Counted from the first letter of the stretch, positions 37,969 to 46,906 are shown. The stretch is 64,000 nucleotides of DNA from CAWJMD01 sp963843835 (GCA_963843835.1 CAWJMD010000008.1:248001-312000), one strand, 5' to 3'. Made by a program: numbers and translations. Notes: generated by a model from the letters alone, not told the origin.

Positions 37969-39075
37969 GTGACTGACCACTACGAGGTCCTGGGTGTCGC
38001 CCGCGACGCGACGCCCGAGGAGATCAAGAAGGCCTACCGCAAGCTGGCGCGGCAGCTGCATCCCGACGTGAACCCCGAGGAGTCGGAGCGGTTCAAGGAC
38101 GTGTCACGCGCCTACGACGTGCTGTCCAACGCCGAGAAGCGGCGCGCCTACGACCTCGGCGGAGACCCCTTCGCGTCGGGAGGCGGCAGCGGACCCGGCT
38201 TCGGCTTCAGCGACATCTTCGACAGCTTCTTCGGCCAGGCCCAGACGCGCGGCCCGGTGCCGCGCCAGCGTGCGGGCCAGGACGCGCTGATCCGGCTCGA
38301 CGTCGACCTGCAGGAGTCCGTCTTCGGCGGACAGCGGGAGATCAGCATCGACACCGCCGTCGTGTGCGGCGTCTGCGAGGGCTCCTGCTGCCGTCCCGGC
38401 ACCGGCCCCGCGGCCTGCTCGACCTGCGGCGGACGGGGACAGGTGCAGCGGGTCGCCCGCTCCTTCCTCGGCCAGGTGATGACCACCGCCCCGTGCCCGA
38501 CCTGCGGTGGCTACGGCACCGTCATCCCCGAGCCGTGCTTGGAGTGCTCCGGTGAGGGCCGCGTCCGCACCCGCCGCACGCTGACCCTGAAGATCCCGGC
38601 GGGCGTCGACACCGGCACCCGCATCCAGCTGAGCGGACAGGGCGAGGTCGGACCCGGCGGTGGGCCGCCCGGCGACCTGTACGTCGAGATCTCCGAGCGA
38701 CCGCACGACGTGTTCCAGCGCCGCGGTGACGACCTGCACTGCACGATCCAGGTACCGATGACGGCGGCCGCGCTCGGCACGACCCTGACGGTCGAGACGA
38801 TGGACGGGCCCGAGCAGATCGACCTCGTCCCGGGCACGCAGCCGGGCGCCGTGCACCGGCTGACCGGCTACGGTGTGACCCGCCTGCGCTCGGGCAGCCG
38901 CGGCGACCTGCACGTGCACGTCGACGTGCAGGTGCCGACGCGCCTCGACGAGCAGCAGGAGGAGCTCCTGCGGCAGCTCGCCGAGCTGCGCGGCGAGACG
39001 CGGCCGACGGGTCGGATGGCCAGCGCCCACGGCGGGGTCTTCGGCAAGCTCAAGGACAGGTTCGTCGGCCGCTGA
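37969..39075 (+). CDS. dnaJ: Chaperone protein DnaJ (DnaJ2-type)
   Basis: Co-chaperone of DnaK. The 368-residue product has a J domain with HPD (QLHPDVN), a G/F-rich linker, a four-repeat zinc-finger region near residues 130-205 (CGVCEGSC, CSTCGGRG, CPTCGGYG, CLECSGEG) and the C-terminal substrate domain. The first finger ends in SC in place of the usual GxG. It starts with GTG after aggaggg. Placement behind hrcA marks it as the second actinobacterial DnaJ, controlled by CIRCE, as opposed to the HspR-controlled copy. Confidence 0.95.
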   Translation: MTDHYEVLGVARDATPEEIKKAYRKLARQLHPDVNPEESERFKDVSRAYDVLSNAEKRRAYDLGGDPFASGGGSGPGFGFSDIFDSFFGQAQTRGPVPRQRAGQDALIRLDVDLQESVFGGQREISIDTAVVCGVCEGSCCRPGTGPAACSTCGGRGQVQRVARSFLGQVMTTAPCPTCGGYGTVIPEPCLECSGEGRVRTRRTLTLKIPAGVDTGTRIQLSGQGEVGPGGGPPGDLYVEISERPHDVFQRRGDDLHCTIQVPMTAAALGTTLTVETMDGPEQIDLVPGTQPGAVHRLTGYGVTRLRSGSRGDLHVHVDVQVPTRLDEQQEELLRQLAELRGETRPTGRMASAHGGVFGKLKDRFVGR

Positions 39076-39090
39076 CCCCGCCGCGGGTCA
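39073..39090. terminator. Short bidirectional hairpin between dnaJ and the GerMN/Gmad2 gene
   Basis: TGACCC (39073-39078) and GGGTCA (39085-39090) with a 6-nt loop. It contains both stop codons of the convergent genes. A weak stem, but well placed. Confidence 0.4.
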
Positions 39091-40173
39091 CTGCACGGTG
39101 ATGGTGCGGGTCTGCTCGAACATCCGCGGGCCCTCGGGCGACTCGCCGCCGGAGATGTCGTCCGCGTAGAGGTGCACGGAGTACGTGCCCGGGGTCAGGT
39201 CGACCGTGAACTCGTAGCCTTCGTAGGTCTCCTGCGCACCGCCCATCGTGAAGCCCTCGGCCACGACGGCGCCGCCGGCGTCCTGGACCTCCCACTGGAT
39301 GGTCGCCTCGAACGCCCGGGAGCTGCCGGTGACGGTGACCGTCCCGGCCGGGACGGTCTGCCCCTCGGTCGGGGAGTCGATCCAGATCTGGCCGCGCGCG
39401 TCGTTGTCGCGGGTCATCGGCTCTCCGAGGGCTACCGTTCCCCAGGCGTCGTAGGACCCGCCGTCGACGGTGATCGTCACCGGGCCGGGGGACTGGGCCG
39501 CGGCTGTGGCCGTCCAGACGAGCTGCTGGATCGCCCGCTCCGCGACCCGGCTGCCGACGTCGCCGTTCGCGAAGGCGTCCGCGGAGAGGTCGACGGTGAT
39601 CGCGTCACCGTCCTGGGTGACCGTCACCTGCGACGCCGGCGACCAGGGGGTCGAGTAGTCGGGGTCCTGCGGCTCGAGCGTCGTCATCGCGGAGACGGCC
39701 GAGGCGACCTCGCCGCCCACGTCGGGGACGTCACGGAACTCGCGGTAGAGCCAGACGTCGGCCTTCGACTCGCCCAGCCAGTAGACCGGTACGCCTGCCA
39801 GCTCGCCGGCGGCCGGCGGCGTCGAAGGCGACTCCGTGGGTGTCTCGGGCGAAGCGGTCACCGACGGCGAGCTCGTGGGCGTGCCGGCCGTGTCGACCGG
39901 GTCCTCCCGGTTGCCGGCGTAGACGAGACCGACCACGACACCGACCACGGCGGCCGCCACCAGGCCGGCCACCCAGGGCCTCCACCCCGGCCTCCCGGTC
40001 GGCGCCTCGTAGCCACCGTCGTCGTACCCGTCGCCCTCGGCGTCGAGTCGTGCGTGGATGCGCTCCAGTCCGTCGTCGCCGGGCTGAACCATGTCGGCCT
40101 CCCTCATCAGGGCGTCGCGCAGCCTGCGCTCCACCTGCTCGTCGCCGTAGGCGTGGTCGTCTCGCGGGTTCAT
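39088..40173 (-). CDS. GerMN/Gmad2-domain membrane protein, partner of the sigma factor
   Basis: The 361-residue product has a cytoplasmic acidic N-terminal ~68 residues, one TM segment (WVAGLVAAAVVGVVVGLVY), a Ser/Thr/Pro-rich linker, a GerMN-like region near 125-250 (VPVYWLGESKADVWLYREF, then TVTQDGDAITVDLSADAF) and a Gmad2 Ig-like domain near 265-361 (IWIDSPTEGQTVPAGTVTVTG and TYSVHLYADD). It overlaps the sigma-factor gene by ATGA. By analogy with SigE/anti-sigma pairs the cytoplasmic part may bind the sigma factor, but no HxxxCxxC zinc motif is visible, so that role is inferred. Confidence 0.85.
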   Translation of the reverse strand: MNPRDDHAYGDEQVERRLRDALMREADMVQPGDDGLERIHARLDAEGDGYDDGGYEAPTGRPGWRPWVAGLVAAAVVGVVVGLVYAGNREDPVDTAGTPTSSPSVTASPETPTESPSTPPAAGELAGVPVYWLGESKADVWLYREFRDVPDVGGEVASAVSAMTTLEPQDPDYSTPWSPASQVTVTQDGDAITVDLSADAFANGDVGSRVAERAIQQLVWTATAAAQSPGPVTITVDGGSYDAWGTVALGEPMTRDNDARGQIWIDSPTEGQTVPAGTVTVTGSSRAFEATIQWEVQDAGGAVVAEGFTMGGAQETYEGYEFTVDLTPGTYSVHLYADDISGGESPEGPRMFEQTRTITVQ

Positions 40174-40724
40174 CCCCGTCCCCCCGTCGTGCCGTGCTGC
40201 AGGCCCTGCTTCAGGGCGGCCAGGCCCCGGTGGGCGTGGCTCTTGACCGACCCGCGGCTGACACCCATCAGGTCGGCGATCTCGGCCTCGCTGGCGTCCA
40301 GGTAGTAGCGCAGCACGAGCACCTCTCTCTGCCGCTGCGGCAGGGACGCGAGCACGGCCATCACGGCCGCGTCCTCGTCACGCCGCTCGGCGATCTCCTC
40401 GGGACCAGCCGGTTCGGGGGCCGACGGCTCCCGGTGCCGCAGCTCCACGACCCGGTGCCGGTGCACCGACCGGCAGCCGTTGACGACGCTGTTGCGCAGG
40501 TAGCCGGCGGCCGCCTGCGGGTCCCGCAGGCGGTGCCACCTGCGGTACGTGCCGACGAAGGCCTCCTGCACCACCTCCTCCGCCGCCGAGGTCGACCCCA
40601 GGAGCAGGGACGCGAGGCGGACGAGGGCTCCCCAGTGCGCGGCGTACAGCATCCGCAGCGCGCTGTCCGGGTCAGCCGGGACCGGGTCGTCGGCGCCACG
40701 GGACTGCTCCCGGGTCATCGTCAT
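40170..40724 (-). CDS. SigE-family ECF RNA polymerase sigma factor
   Basis: The 184-residue sigma-70 family protein has region 2 (MLYAAHWGALVRLASLLLGS and AEEVVQEAFVGTYRRWHRL) and region 4 with helix-turn-helix (LPQRQREVLVLRYYLDASEAEIADLMGVSRGSVKSHAHRGL). This matches the actinobacterial SigE-type ECF group. ATG 40724 is preceded by gagaggg on the minus strand. Its stop overlaps the membrane protein gene. It diverges from the HIT gene and shares a 95-nt promoter region. Its target promoters are unknown. Confidence 0.9.
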   Translation of the reverse strand: MTMTREQSRGADDPVPADPDSALRMLYAAHWGALVRLASLLLGSTSAAEEVVQEAFVGTYRRWHRLRDPQAAAGYLRNSVVNGCRSVHRHRVVELRHREPSAPEPAGPEEIAERRDEDAAVMAVLASLPQRQREVLVLRYYLDASEAEIADLMGVSRGSVKSHAHRGLAALKQGLQHGTTGGRG

Positions 40725-40807
40725 CACATCCCTCTCACGCGCGGCTCGGTGTCGAGGTTGTCGCAGACCGGCGCGTTTCGGGTGCTGCCCCGCCGCAGTC
40801 CGGTCGG

Positions 40808-40819
40808 TAACCTGCCGCG
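40808..40819 (+). promoter_or_regulatory. -10 box of a probable leaderless HIT-gene mRNA
   Basis: TAACCT at 40808-40813 lies 6 nt before ATG 40820, so the transcript probably starts at the start codon. Confidence 0.55.
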
Positions 40820-41185
40820 ATGACGGCATCCCGTGCGCACCTGAGCGACCCGCACTGCCTGTTCTGCCGGATGGTCTCCGGTGAGATCGCGGCCGACGAG
40901 GTGGTGCGGACCGACCGCGTGCTCGCGTTCCGCGACGTCAACCCCAAGGCTCCCCTCCACGTGCTCGTGGTGCCCGTGGACCACCACACCGACGTGGGTG
41001 CCCTGGCCGCGGCCGACGGTGAGGTCCTGGCCGAGATGGGCCGCGTGGCGCACCAGATCGCCGAGGGGGAGTCGCCGGACGGGTGGCGTTGGGTCTTCAA
41101 CACCGGCCCGGCCAGCGGCCAGACGGTCTTCCACGTGCACGGGCACGTGCTCGGCGGGCGAGAGCTCACCTGGCCCCCGGGCTGA
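40820..41185 (+). CDS. HIT family hydrolase
   Basis: Histidine-triad nucleotide-binding protein of 121 residues. CLFCRMVSGEIAADEVV near the N-terminus has a C-x-x-C pair. HVLVVPVDHHTDVG follows, then the active site QTVFHVHGHVLGG (HxHxHxx; the middle His is catalytic). HINT-type enzymes split purine nucleoside phosphoramidates. In actinobacteria it usually lies between rsmE and phoH; here rsmE is absent and a sigma/membrane pair occupies that place. Confidence 0.93.
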   Translation: MTASRAHLSDPHCLFCRMVSGEIAADEVVRTDRVLAFRDVNPKAPLHVLVVPVDHHTDVGALAAADGEVLAEMGRVAHQIAEGESPDGWRWVFNTGPASGQTVFHVHGHVLGGRELTWPPG

Positions 41186-41254
41186 CCTCGGCCGGTAGAC
41201 TGCGGGGGAACTCGACCCGCCGATCCGAGGAGCGAGGGCCCCCCGGGCCCGCCC

Positions 41255-42411
41255 ATGACAGACCAGGACGACCACGACACGACGCCGAGCGGCGTCGTCC
41301 CCGGCCAGGAGGCGGTGCCCTCCGCCCCCGACCTCGACCCTGCGGCCGGCGGTGAGGTCGGCGCGGACGGGGCCAGCCCCCAACGGCGTTCGCGGCACAC
41401 GGTCGTGGTGCCGGGCCAGGTCTCGATGGTGTCGCTCCTCGGTACCCGCGACGAGCTGCTGCGCGTCGTCGAGAGGGCGTTCCCCCGCGTCGACGTCCTG
41501 GTCCGCGGCAACGAGGTGACCCTCGAAGGTCCGGTCGGCGACGTCGCCCTGGTCGAGCGGCTGGTGGACGAGATGACCGCCGTGCTCGGCAGCGGCCAGC
41601 ACCTCAGCCCCGACGCGGTGGAGCGCTCGATCGGCATGCTGCGGCACTCCGCGGGTGAACGTCCCGCGGACGTGCTCACGCTCAACGTCCTGTCCCACCG
41701 CGGGCGGACGATCCGGCCCAAGACCGTCAACCAGAAGCGCTACGTCGACGCGATCGACCAGCACACCGTGGTGTTCGGCATCGGACCCGCCGGTACGGGC
41801 AAGACCTACCTCGCGATGGCCAAGGCGGTCCAGGCGCTGCAGGCCAAGTCGGTCAACCGCATCATCCTCACCCGTCCCGCCGTCGAGGCCGGGGAACGGC
41901 TCGGGTTCCTGCCGGGCACCCTGACCGAGAAGATCGACCCGTACCTGCAGGCCCCTGTACGACGCTCTGCACGACATGCTCGACCCGGACTCCATCCCCC
42001 GGCTGATGGCGGCCGGGACCATCGAGGTGGCGCCGTTGGCCTACATGCGCGGGCGGACCCTCAACGACGCGTTCATCATCCTCGACGAGGCGCAGAACAC
42101 CTCGACCGAGCAGATGAAGATGTTCCTGACGCGCCTCGGGTTCGGTTCCAAGATGGTCGTCACCGGTGACGTGACTCAGGTCGACCTGCCCACCGGCACG
42201 CGGTCAGGCCTGCGGGTGGTGCGCGAGATCCTCGACGGCGTCGACGACGTCCACTTCGCCAGCCTCACGCAGCTCGGACGTCGTCCGCCACCGACTGGTC
42301 AGCGACATCGTCGAGGCCTACGGGCGCTGGGACGTCGACGAGCAGGCCCGGCAGGCGGCGGTGCAGGGTGCGCGTGCGGGCCGTCGTGGCCCGATGCGTG
42401 ACAGCCGATGA
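41255..42411 (+). CDS. phoH: PhoH-like ATPase, two single-base insertions
   Basis: PhoH-family P-loop protein linked to RNA metabolism. It has an N-terminal ~60-residue low-complexity region, a KH-like part (RVDVLVRGNEVTLEGP), then Walker A GPAGTGKTY near residue 178 and Walker B FIILDEAQN. The gene is broken twice. After KIDPYL an extra base near 41949 shifts frame; removing the A there gives RPLYDALHDM. After HFASLT an extra C near 42270 shifts again; removing it gives SSDVVRHRLVSDIVEAYGRWD to the stop at 42411. Both repairs exactly restore conserved PhoH sequence. The stop overlaps ybeY. Confidence 0.9.
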
Positions 42412-42942
42412 GCATCGAGGTCTCGAACGAGTCCGGGTACGAGGTCGACGAGGCCGAGATCGTGGCGCTGTCCCGCGCACGTCCTCGATGCGCTGCACGT
42501 CCATCCGCAGGTCGAGATGTCGGTCCTGCTGGTCGACGTCGACGCCATGTCGGCGCTGCACGTGCAGTGGATGGACGAGCCCGGCCCCACGGACGTGCTG
42601 AGCTTCCCGATGGACGAGCTGAGGCCCGGCCGCGAGGGCGCTCCGAGCGAGCCGGGGCTGCTGGGCGACGTCGTGCTCTGCCCCGAGGTGGCGGCCACGC
42701 AGGCGAAGACGGCCGGTCACGCCACAGCCGAGGAGCTGCTCCTGCTGGCGACGCACGGCATCCTCCACCTGCTCGGGTACGACCACGCCGACCCGGAGGA
42801 GGAGAAGGAGATGTTCGAGCTGCAGCGACGCCTCCTGCTGACCTTCCTCTCGGGGGTTCCCGGCGACGCCGCGATCCCCTCGGGCACCCGCGCGATCGAC
42901 CCGACCGTCGGGTCCGGCCGCGCCCGAGCCCGGGAACGGTTG
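42408..42942 (+). CDS. ybeY: Endoribonuclease YbeY, one single-base insertion; joined in frame to next gene
   Basis: Metallo-endoribonuclease for rRNA maturation. The start MSIEVSNESGYEVDEAEIVALSR (42408) overlaps the phoH stop by ATGA. An extra base near 42475-42478 breaks the frame; removing it gives SRHVLDALHVHPQVEMSVLL. The active site HGILHLLGYDH (three metal His) is in frame further on. After YbeY's natural end there is no stop before the CNNM gene at 42943. A TGA lies at 42941-42943 in another frame, so one more inserted base (in ggttgatg) would explain the fusion. The tail before the junction keeps coding GC3. Confidence 0.85.
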
Positions 42943-44325
42943 ATGGGCGTCCCGTCCGCGCTCCTCGTGGTTCTCGGCCTGCTGCTCGTGGCCCTGGCCG
43001 GGCTCTTCGCCGCCGCCGAGACCGCCATGGTCCGGGTGAGCCGGGCCGATGCGGCGAAGCGGGCGGCCGACGGGCAGCGCGGCGCGGCGGCCCTGGTGCG
43101 CGTGCTCAACGACCCCGCCCCGGTCGTCAACGTGACGATCTTCCTGCGTGTGGCGACGGAGGCGGCGGCGGCGGTGTGCGTCGCGCTCGTCGTCGACGCG
43201 CAGGTGCAGCGCTGGTGGGTCGTGCTGCTGCTCGCGACCGCGGTGATGGGCTCGGTCTCGTTCGTCCTCGTCGGCGTCAGCCCCCGTACCGTCGCCCGTC
43301 AGCACCCGGAGCGGGTGGCCCTGCTGATGGCGCCCGTGCTGCGAGCCGTCACGACGTTCCTCGGGCCGATCGCCCGGTTGCTGGTCGTGATCGGGAACGT
43401 GGTGACACCCGGAAGGGGGTACCGCCAGGGGCCGTTCGCCTCCGAGAGCGAGCTGCGTGACCTGGTCGACCTGGCGACCGAGTCGGAGGTCATCGAGGCC
43501 GTCGAACGCAAGATGATCCACTCGGTGTTCGAGCTGGGTGACACGCTGGTTCGTGAGGTGATGGTGCCGCGCACCGACATGGTCACGATCGAGTGCGGCG
43601 CGACGCTGGAGCAGGGCATGCGCCTCTTCCTTCGCTCCGGCTTCTCCCGCATCCCGGTGATCGGTGAGGGCGTCGACGACCCGCTCGGCATGCTGTACCT
43701 CAAGGACGTCGCGCGCCGCCTGCACAGCGACCACCCCGAGAACGCGACCCAGGTCGTCGAGCGCGCCATGCGCCCCCCGGTGTTCGTGCCGGAGAGCAAG
43801 CGCGTCGACGCCCTGCTGCGCGAGATGCAGGGCGAGTCGGCGCACGTGGCGCTCGTGGTGGACGAGTACGGCGGCATCGCCGGCCTCGTGACGATCGAGG
43901 ACCTGGTCGAGGAGATCGTCGGCGAGATCAACGACGAGTACGACCGCGAGGCGGCGACCGTCGAGAGCCTGGAGGACGGCGTCTTCCGCGTCAGCGCCCG
44001 CCTGTCGATCGACGAGATGGCCGAGCTGTTCGGTGTGGAGATCGAGGAGGACGAGGTCGACTCGGTCGGCGGCCTGCTGGCCAAGACCCTCGGGAAGGTC
44101 CCGATCGCCGGCGCCGTGGCGACGGTCGCCGGCCTCGTGCTGACCGCCGAGCGGATGGAGGGACGCCGCAACCGGATCGCCACGGTGCTGGTGACGCGAG
44201 AGCAGGAACCGACTGCAGGGAGCGGGACCGACGTGACGGACGCGAACGAGACCGAGGACGGCGTCGAGCGCGACCAGCCGGCCGACCGCGACGAGCGGGC
44301 CGACGCCGGGTCGGGTGCCGCGTGA
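42943..44325 (+). CDS. CNNM/CorC-type CBS-domain membrane protein
   Basis: Hemolysin-C/CNNM family protein of 460 residues from ATG 42943. It has a DUF21 membrane domain with three TM segments (ALLVVLGLLLVALAGLFAAA; VNVTIFLRVATEAAAAVCVA; WWVVLLLATAVMGSVSFVLV), a CBS pair from about residue 200 (VREVMVPRTDMVTI; VDEYGGIAGLVTIEDLVEEI) and a CorC_HlyC C-terminal domain (FRVSARLSIDEMAELF; EGRRNRIATVLV). Eukaryotic and bacterial CNNMs move Mg2+; that role is likely but not shown. An acidic tail of ~40 residues follows. It is joined to ybeY in frame and overlaps era by GTGA. Confidence 0.9.
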   Translation: MGVPSALLVVLGLLLVALAGLFAAAETAMVRVSRADAAKRAADGQRGAAALVRVLNDPAPVVNVTIFLRVATEAAAAVCVALVVDAQVQRWWVVLLLATAVMGSVSFVLVGVSPRTVARQHPERVALLMAPVLRAVTTFLGPIARLLVVIGNVVTPGRGYRQGPFASESELRDLVDLATESEVIEAVERKMIHSVFELGDTLVREVMVPRTDMVTIECGATLEQGMRLFLRSGFSRIPVIGEGVDDPLGMLYLKDVARRLHSDHPENATQVVERAMRPPVFVPESKRVDALLREMQGESAHVALVVDEYGGIAGLVTIEDLVEEIVGEINDEYDREAATVESLEDGVFRVSARLSIDEMAELFGVEIEEDEVDSVGGLLAKTLGKVPIAGAVATVAGLVLTAERMEGRRNRIATVLVTREQEPTAGSGTDVTDANETEDGVERDQPADRDERADAGSGAA

Positions 44326-45227
44326 GCCACCGCTCCGGCTTCGCCGCCCTCGTCGGCCGACCGAACGCCGGCAAGTCGACGCTGACGAACGCCCTCGTGG
44401 GCGAGAAGGTGGCGATCACCTCCAGTCGCCCGCAGACCACGCGGCACACGATCCGCGGCATCGTGCACCGCCCGGACGCCCAGCTCGTCCTCGTCGACAC
44501 GCCGGGCCTCCACCGTCCGAGAACCCTTCTGGGACAACGCCTCAACGACCTCGTCGCCGAGACGCTGTCCGAGGTCGACGTGGTCGGGTTCTGCATGCCG
44601 GCCGACGAGAAGGTGGGACCCGGCGACCGGTTCATCGCCGAGAAGCTCGCGGTGGTGGCCGAGGGGAGGCGCCCACCGAAGGTCGTGGCCATCGCCACGA
44701 AGGCCGACCTGGTCAAGTCCGACCGTCTGGCCGAGCACCTGGTGGCCATCACGGGGCTGGGGGACTGGGCCGACGTGGTGCCGGTGTCGGCGACCGGCGG
44801 CTACCAGGTCGACACGCTGCTGGAGGTGCTCCTGGGGCTCCTGCCCGAGGGTCCGGTGATGTATCCGGAGGGGGATCTCACCGACGAGCCGGAGGCCGTG
44901 ATGATCGGCGAGCTCGTGCGTGAGGCGGCGCTGGAAGGGCTCGGTGACGAGCTGCCGCACTCGCTGGCGGTGGTCGTCGAGGAGATGCTGCCGCGGGAGG
45001 GGCGTGACGACGGCATGCTCGACGTGCGCGTGAACCTCTACGTGGAGCGGCCGTCGCAGAAGGGCATCGTCATCGGCAAGCAGGGCGCGCGGCTGCGCGA
45101 GATCGGCACGACCTCCCGGCCGGCCATCGAGCGGCTGCTCGGGGTGAAGGTCTACCTCGACCTGCACGTGAAGGTCGCCAAGGAGTGGCAGCGCGACCCG
45201 AAGCAGCTGCGCCGGCTGGGTTTCTGA
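44322..45227 (+). CDS. era: GTPase Era
   Basis: 16S rRNA-binding GTPase of small-subunit assembly. The 301-residue product begins GTG SHRSGFAALVGRPNAGKSTL (G1), with TTRHTIRGI (G2), DTPGLHRPR (G3), TKADLV (G4), and the C-terminal KH domain (VERPSQKGIVIGKQGARLREIG). It is complete and unbroken, unlike phoH and ybeY just upstream. GTG overlaps the CNNM stop. The order phoH-ybeY-CNNM-era is typical. Confidence 0.96.
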   Translation: MSHRSGFAALVGRPNAGKSTLTNALVGEKVAITSSRPQTTRHTIRGIVHRPDAQLVLVDTPGLHRPRTLLGQRLNDLVAETLSEVDVVGFCMPADEKVGPGDRFIAEKLAVVAEGRRPPKVVAIATKADLVKSDRLAEHLVAITGLGDWADVVPVSATGGYQVDTLLEVLLGLLPEGPVMYPEGDLTDEPEAVMIGELVREAALEGLGDELPHSLAVVVEEMLPREGRDDGMLDVRVNLYVERPSQKGIVIGKQGARLREIGTTSRPAIERLLGVKVYLDLHVKVAKEWQRDPKQLRRLGF

Positions 45228-45236
45228 CCCGGACGC

Positions 45237-45809
45237 CTAGCCGTCCGCGGGCCTCGCGGCCCGGAAGCTGACCTGGTCGGACCGGTCCACCGCGACGACG
45301 TCGTCACCGAGCGACCACTCGGCGACCCGGGCCACGTGCGCAGCGGGAACCGCCACCCCGATGTCACCGTCCGCCGCGATGGGGTGGGTGCCGTGGGAGT
45401 CACGGGGGAGCACCACGGTCAGACCGCGGGACATCGCCGCGCGTGCTGTGGCAGCCACGCACATCTCGGACTGCACGCCGCACACGACCACGGTGCCCAC
45501 ACCACGCTGACGCAGGACCGTGTCGAGGTTCGTGCCCGCGAAGCCGTCGTCCCCGCTCTTGCGGATGACCTGCTCGCCTGGCACGGGCTGCGCCACGAGC
45601 GCCCAGCCGGGTGAGCCCGGCTCGTCCACCGCGTCGATCCCGCCGTCGTTCTGCAGGTGGACGACCAGGGCCCCGGCGTCACGGGCACGGGCGACCAGTC
45701 GGTCCACGACGGTCACGAGGAGACCCGCATCGGGTACCGCGTGGGTCCCGGTGACGTGCGCCCGCTGCATGTCCACGACGATGAGAGCCTCGGCAGGGGC
45801 GGCGATCAC
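45237..45809 (-). CDS. Isochorismatase-like cysteine hydrolase
   Basis: The 190-residue product is of the isochorismatase superfamily: ALIVVDMQRAHV (catalytic Asp), VIRKSGDDGFAGTNLDTVLR (catalytic Lys), and VVVCGVQSEMCVAATARAAM (nucleophile Cys near residue 110) with the conserved cis-peptide GVQ. Substrates in this family include nicotinamide, N-carbamoyl compounds and isochorismate, and sequence does not decide. It converges on era (9-nt gap; a CGGACG/CGTCCG hairpin spans it) and diverges from asd. Confidence 0.87.
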   Translation of the reverse strand: MIAAPAEALIVVDMQRAHVTGTHAVPDAGLLVTVVDRLVARARDAGALVVHLQNDGGIDAVDEPGSPGWALVAQPVPGEQVIRKSGDDGFAGTNLDTVLRQRGVGTVVVCGVQSEMCVAATARAAMSRGLTVVLPRDSHGTHPIAADGDIGVAVPAAHVARVAEWSLGDDVVAVDRSDQVSFRAARPADG

Positions 45810-45862
45810 GCCCAGCAGGCTAGCCGCGTCACGGCGGTCCGGGCGACGCCTCGCGCCGCACG

Positions 45863-45874
45863 TAGACTCGTCGC
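45863..45874 (+). promoter_or_regulatory. -10 box of a probable leaderless asd mRNA
   Basis: TAGACT at 45863-45868 lies 6 nt before ATG 45875, with no ribosome site between. Confidence 0.55.
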
Positions 45875-46906
45875 ATGCGCGTAGGAGTCTTCGGTGCCAC
45901 CGGTCAGGTCGGCGGGGTCATGCGCACGCTCCTGGCGGAGCGTGCCTTCCCGCTGGACGACATCCGCTACTTCGCCTCGGCCCGTTCCGCGGGGACGACA
46001 CTGCCGTGGATGGACGGCGAGGTCACCGTCGAGGACTCCGCCACCGCGGACCTGGGCGGGCTCGACATCGCCCTGTTCTCGAACGGCAGGACCGCGTCGC
46101 TCCAGCTGGCTCCCCAGGTGGCTGCCCACGGCGCGATCGTGGTCGACAACTCGAGCGGCTGGCGGATGCACCCTCAGGTGCCGCTCGTGGTGAGCGAGGT
46201 CAACCCCGGCGACCTGGACGACCTGCCGCTCGGCATCGTCGCCAACCCGAACTGCACGACGATGGCGGCGATGCCCGTCCTCAAGCCGCTGCACGACGAG
46301 GCGGGGCTGACCCGGCTGACGGTGGCCACCTACCAGGCGGTCTCGGGTACCGGCGGCAAGGGCGTCGCCGAGCTCGACTCGCAGTCGCGCAAGGTGGCGG
46401 ACTCCGCGTCCGCGCTGGCCTTCAGCGGCTCCGCCGTGGACTTCCCCGAGCCGCAGGTGTACGCCGAGCCGATCGCGTTCAACGTGCTTCCGCTGGCGGG
46501 TTCCGTCGTTGACGACGGCAGCGGCGAGACCGACGAGGAGCAGAAGCTCCGCAACGAGAGCCGCAAGATCCTCCACCTTCCGGACCTGCTGGTCTCCGGC
46601 ACCTGCGTGCGCGTGCCGGTGTTCACGGGGCACAGCCTCGCGATCCACGCCGAGTTCGCCCGCGCCCTCGACCCCGAACGTGCCGCCGAGCTGCTGGGAC
46701 AGGCCCCCGGCGTCGCGCTCGACGCCGTGCCCACGCCCCTCAAGGCGGCCGGCGCCGACCCGAGCATCGTGGGGCGGATCAGGGTCGACCAGGGGGTGCC
46801 CGGTGGCCGGGGCCTGGTGTTCTTCGTCTCGAGCGACAACCTGCGCAAGGGTGCGGCGCTCAACGCCGTGCAGATCGCGGAGGAGCTCGTCCGCCGCCGC
46901 GGCTGA
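45875..46906 (+). CDS. asd: Aspartate-semialdehyde dehydrogenase
   Basis: Makes aspartate semialdehyde for lysine, DAP, threonine and methionine synthesis. The 343-residue product begins MRVGVFGATGQVGGVM (NADP-binding GATGxVG), has catalytic NPNCTTMAAM near residue 126 and TYQAVSGTGGKGVAEL, and ends LVFFVSSDNLRKGAALNAVQIAE. Length and motifs match Gram-positive Asd. No aspartokinase gene is adjacent; in actinobacteria lysC often precedes asd, so this is a split arrangement. Confidence 0.95.
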   Translation: MRVGVFGATGQVGGVMRTLLAERAFPLDDIRYFASARSAGTTLPWMDGEVTVEDSATADLGGLDIALFSNGRTASLQLAPQVAAHGAIVVDNSSGWRMHPQVPLVVSEVNPGDLDDLPLGIVANPNCTTMAAMPVLKPLHDEAGLTRLTVATYQAVSGTGGKGVAELDSQSRKVADSASALAFSGSAVDFPEPQVYAEPIAFNVLPLAGSVVDDGSGETDEEQKLRNESRKILHLPDLLVSGTCVRVPVFTGHSLAIHAEFARALDPERAAELLGQAPGVALDAVPTPLKAAGADPSIVGRIRVDQGVPGGRGLVFFVSSDNLRKGAALNAVQIAEELVRRRG

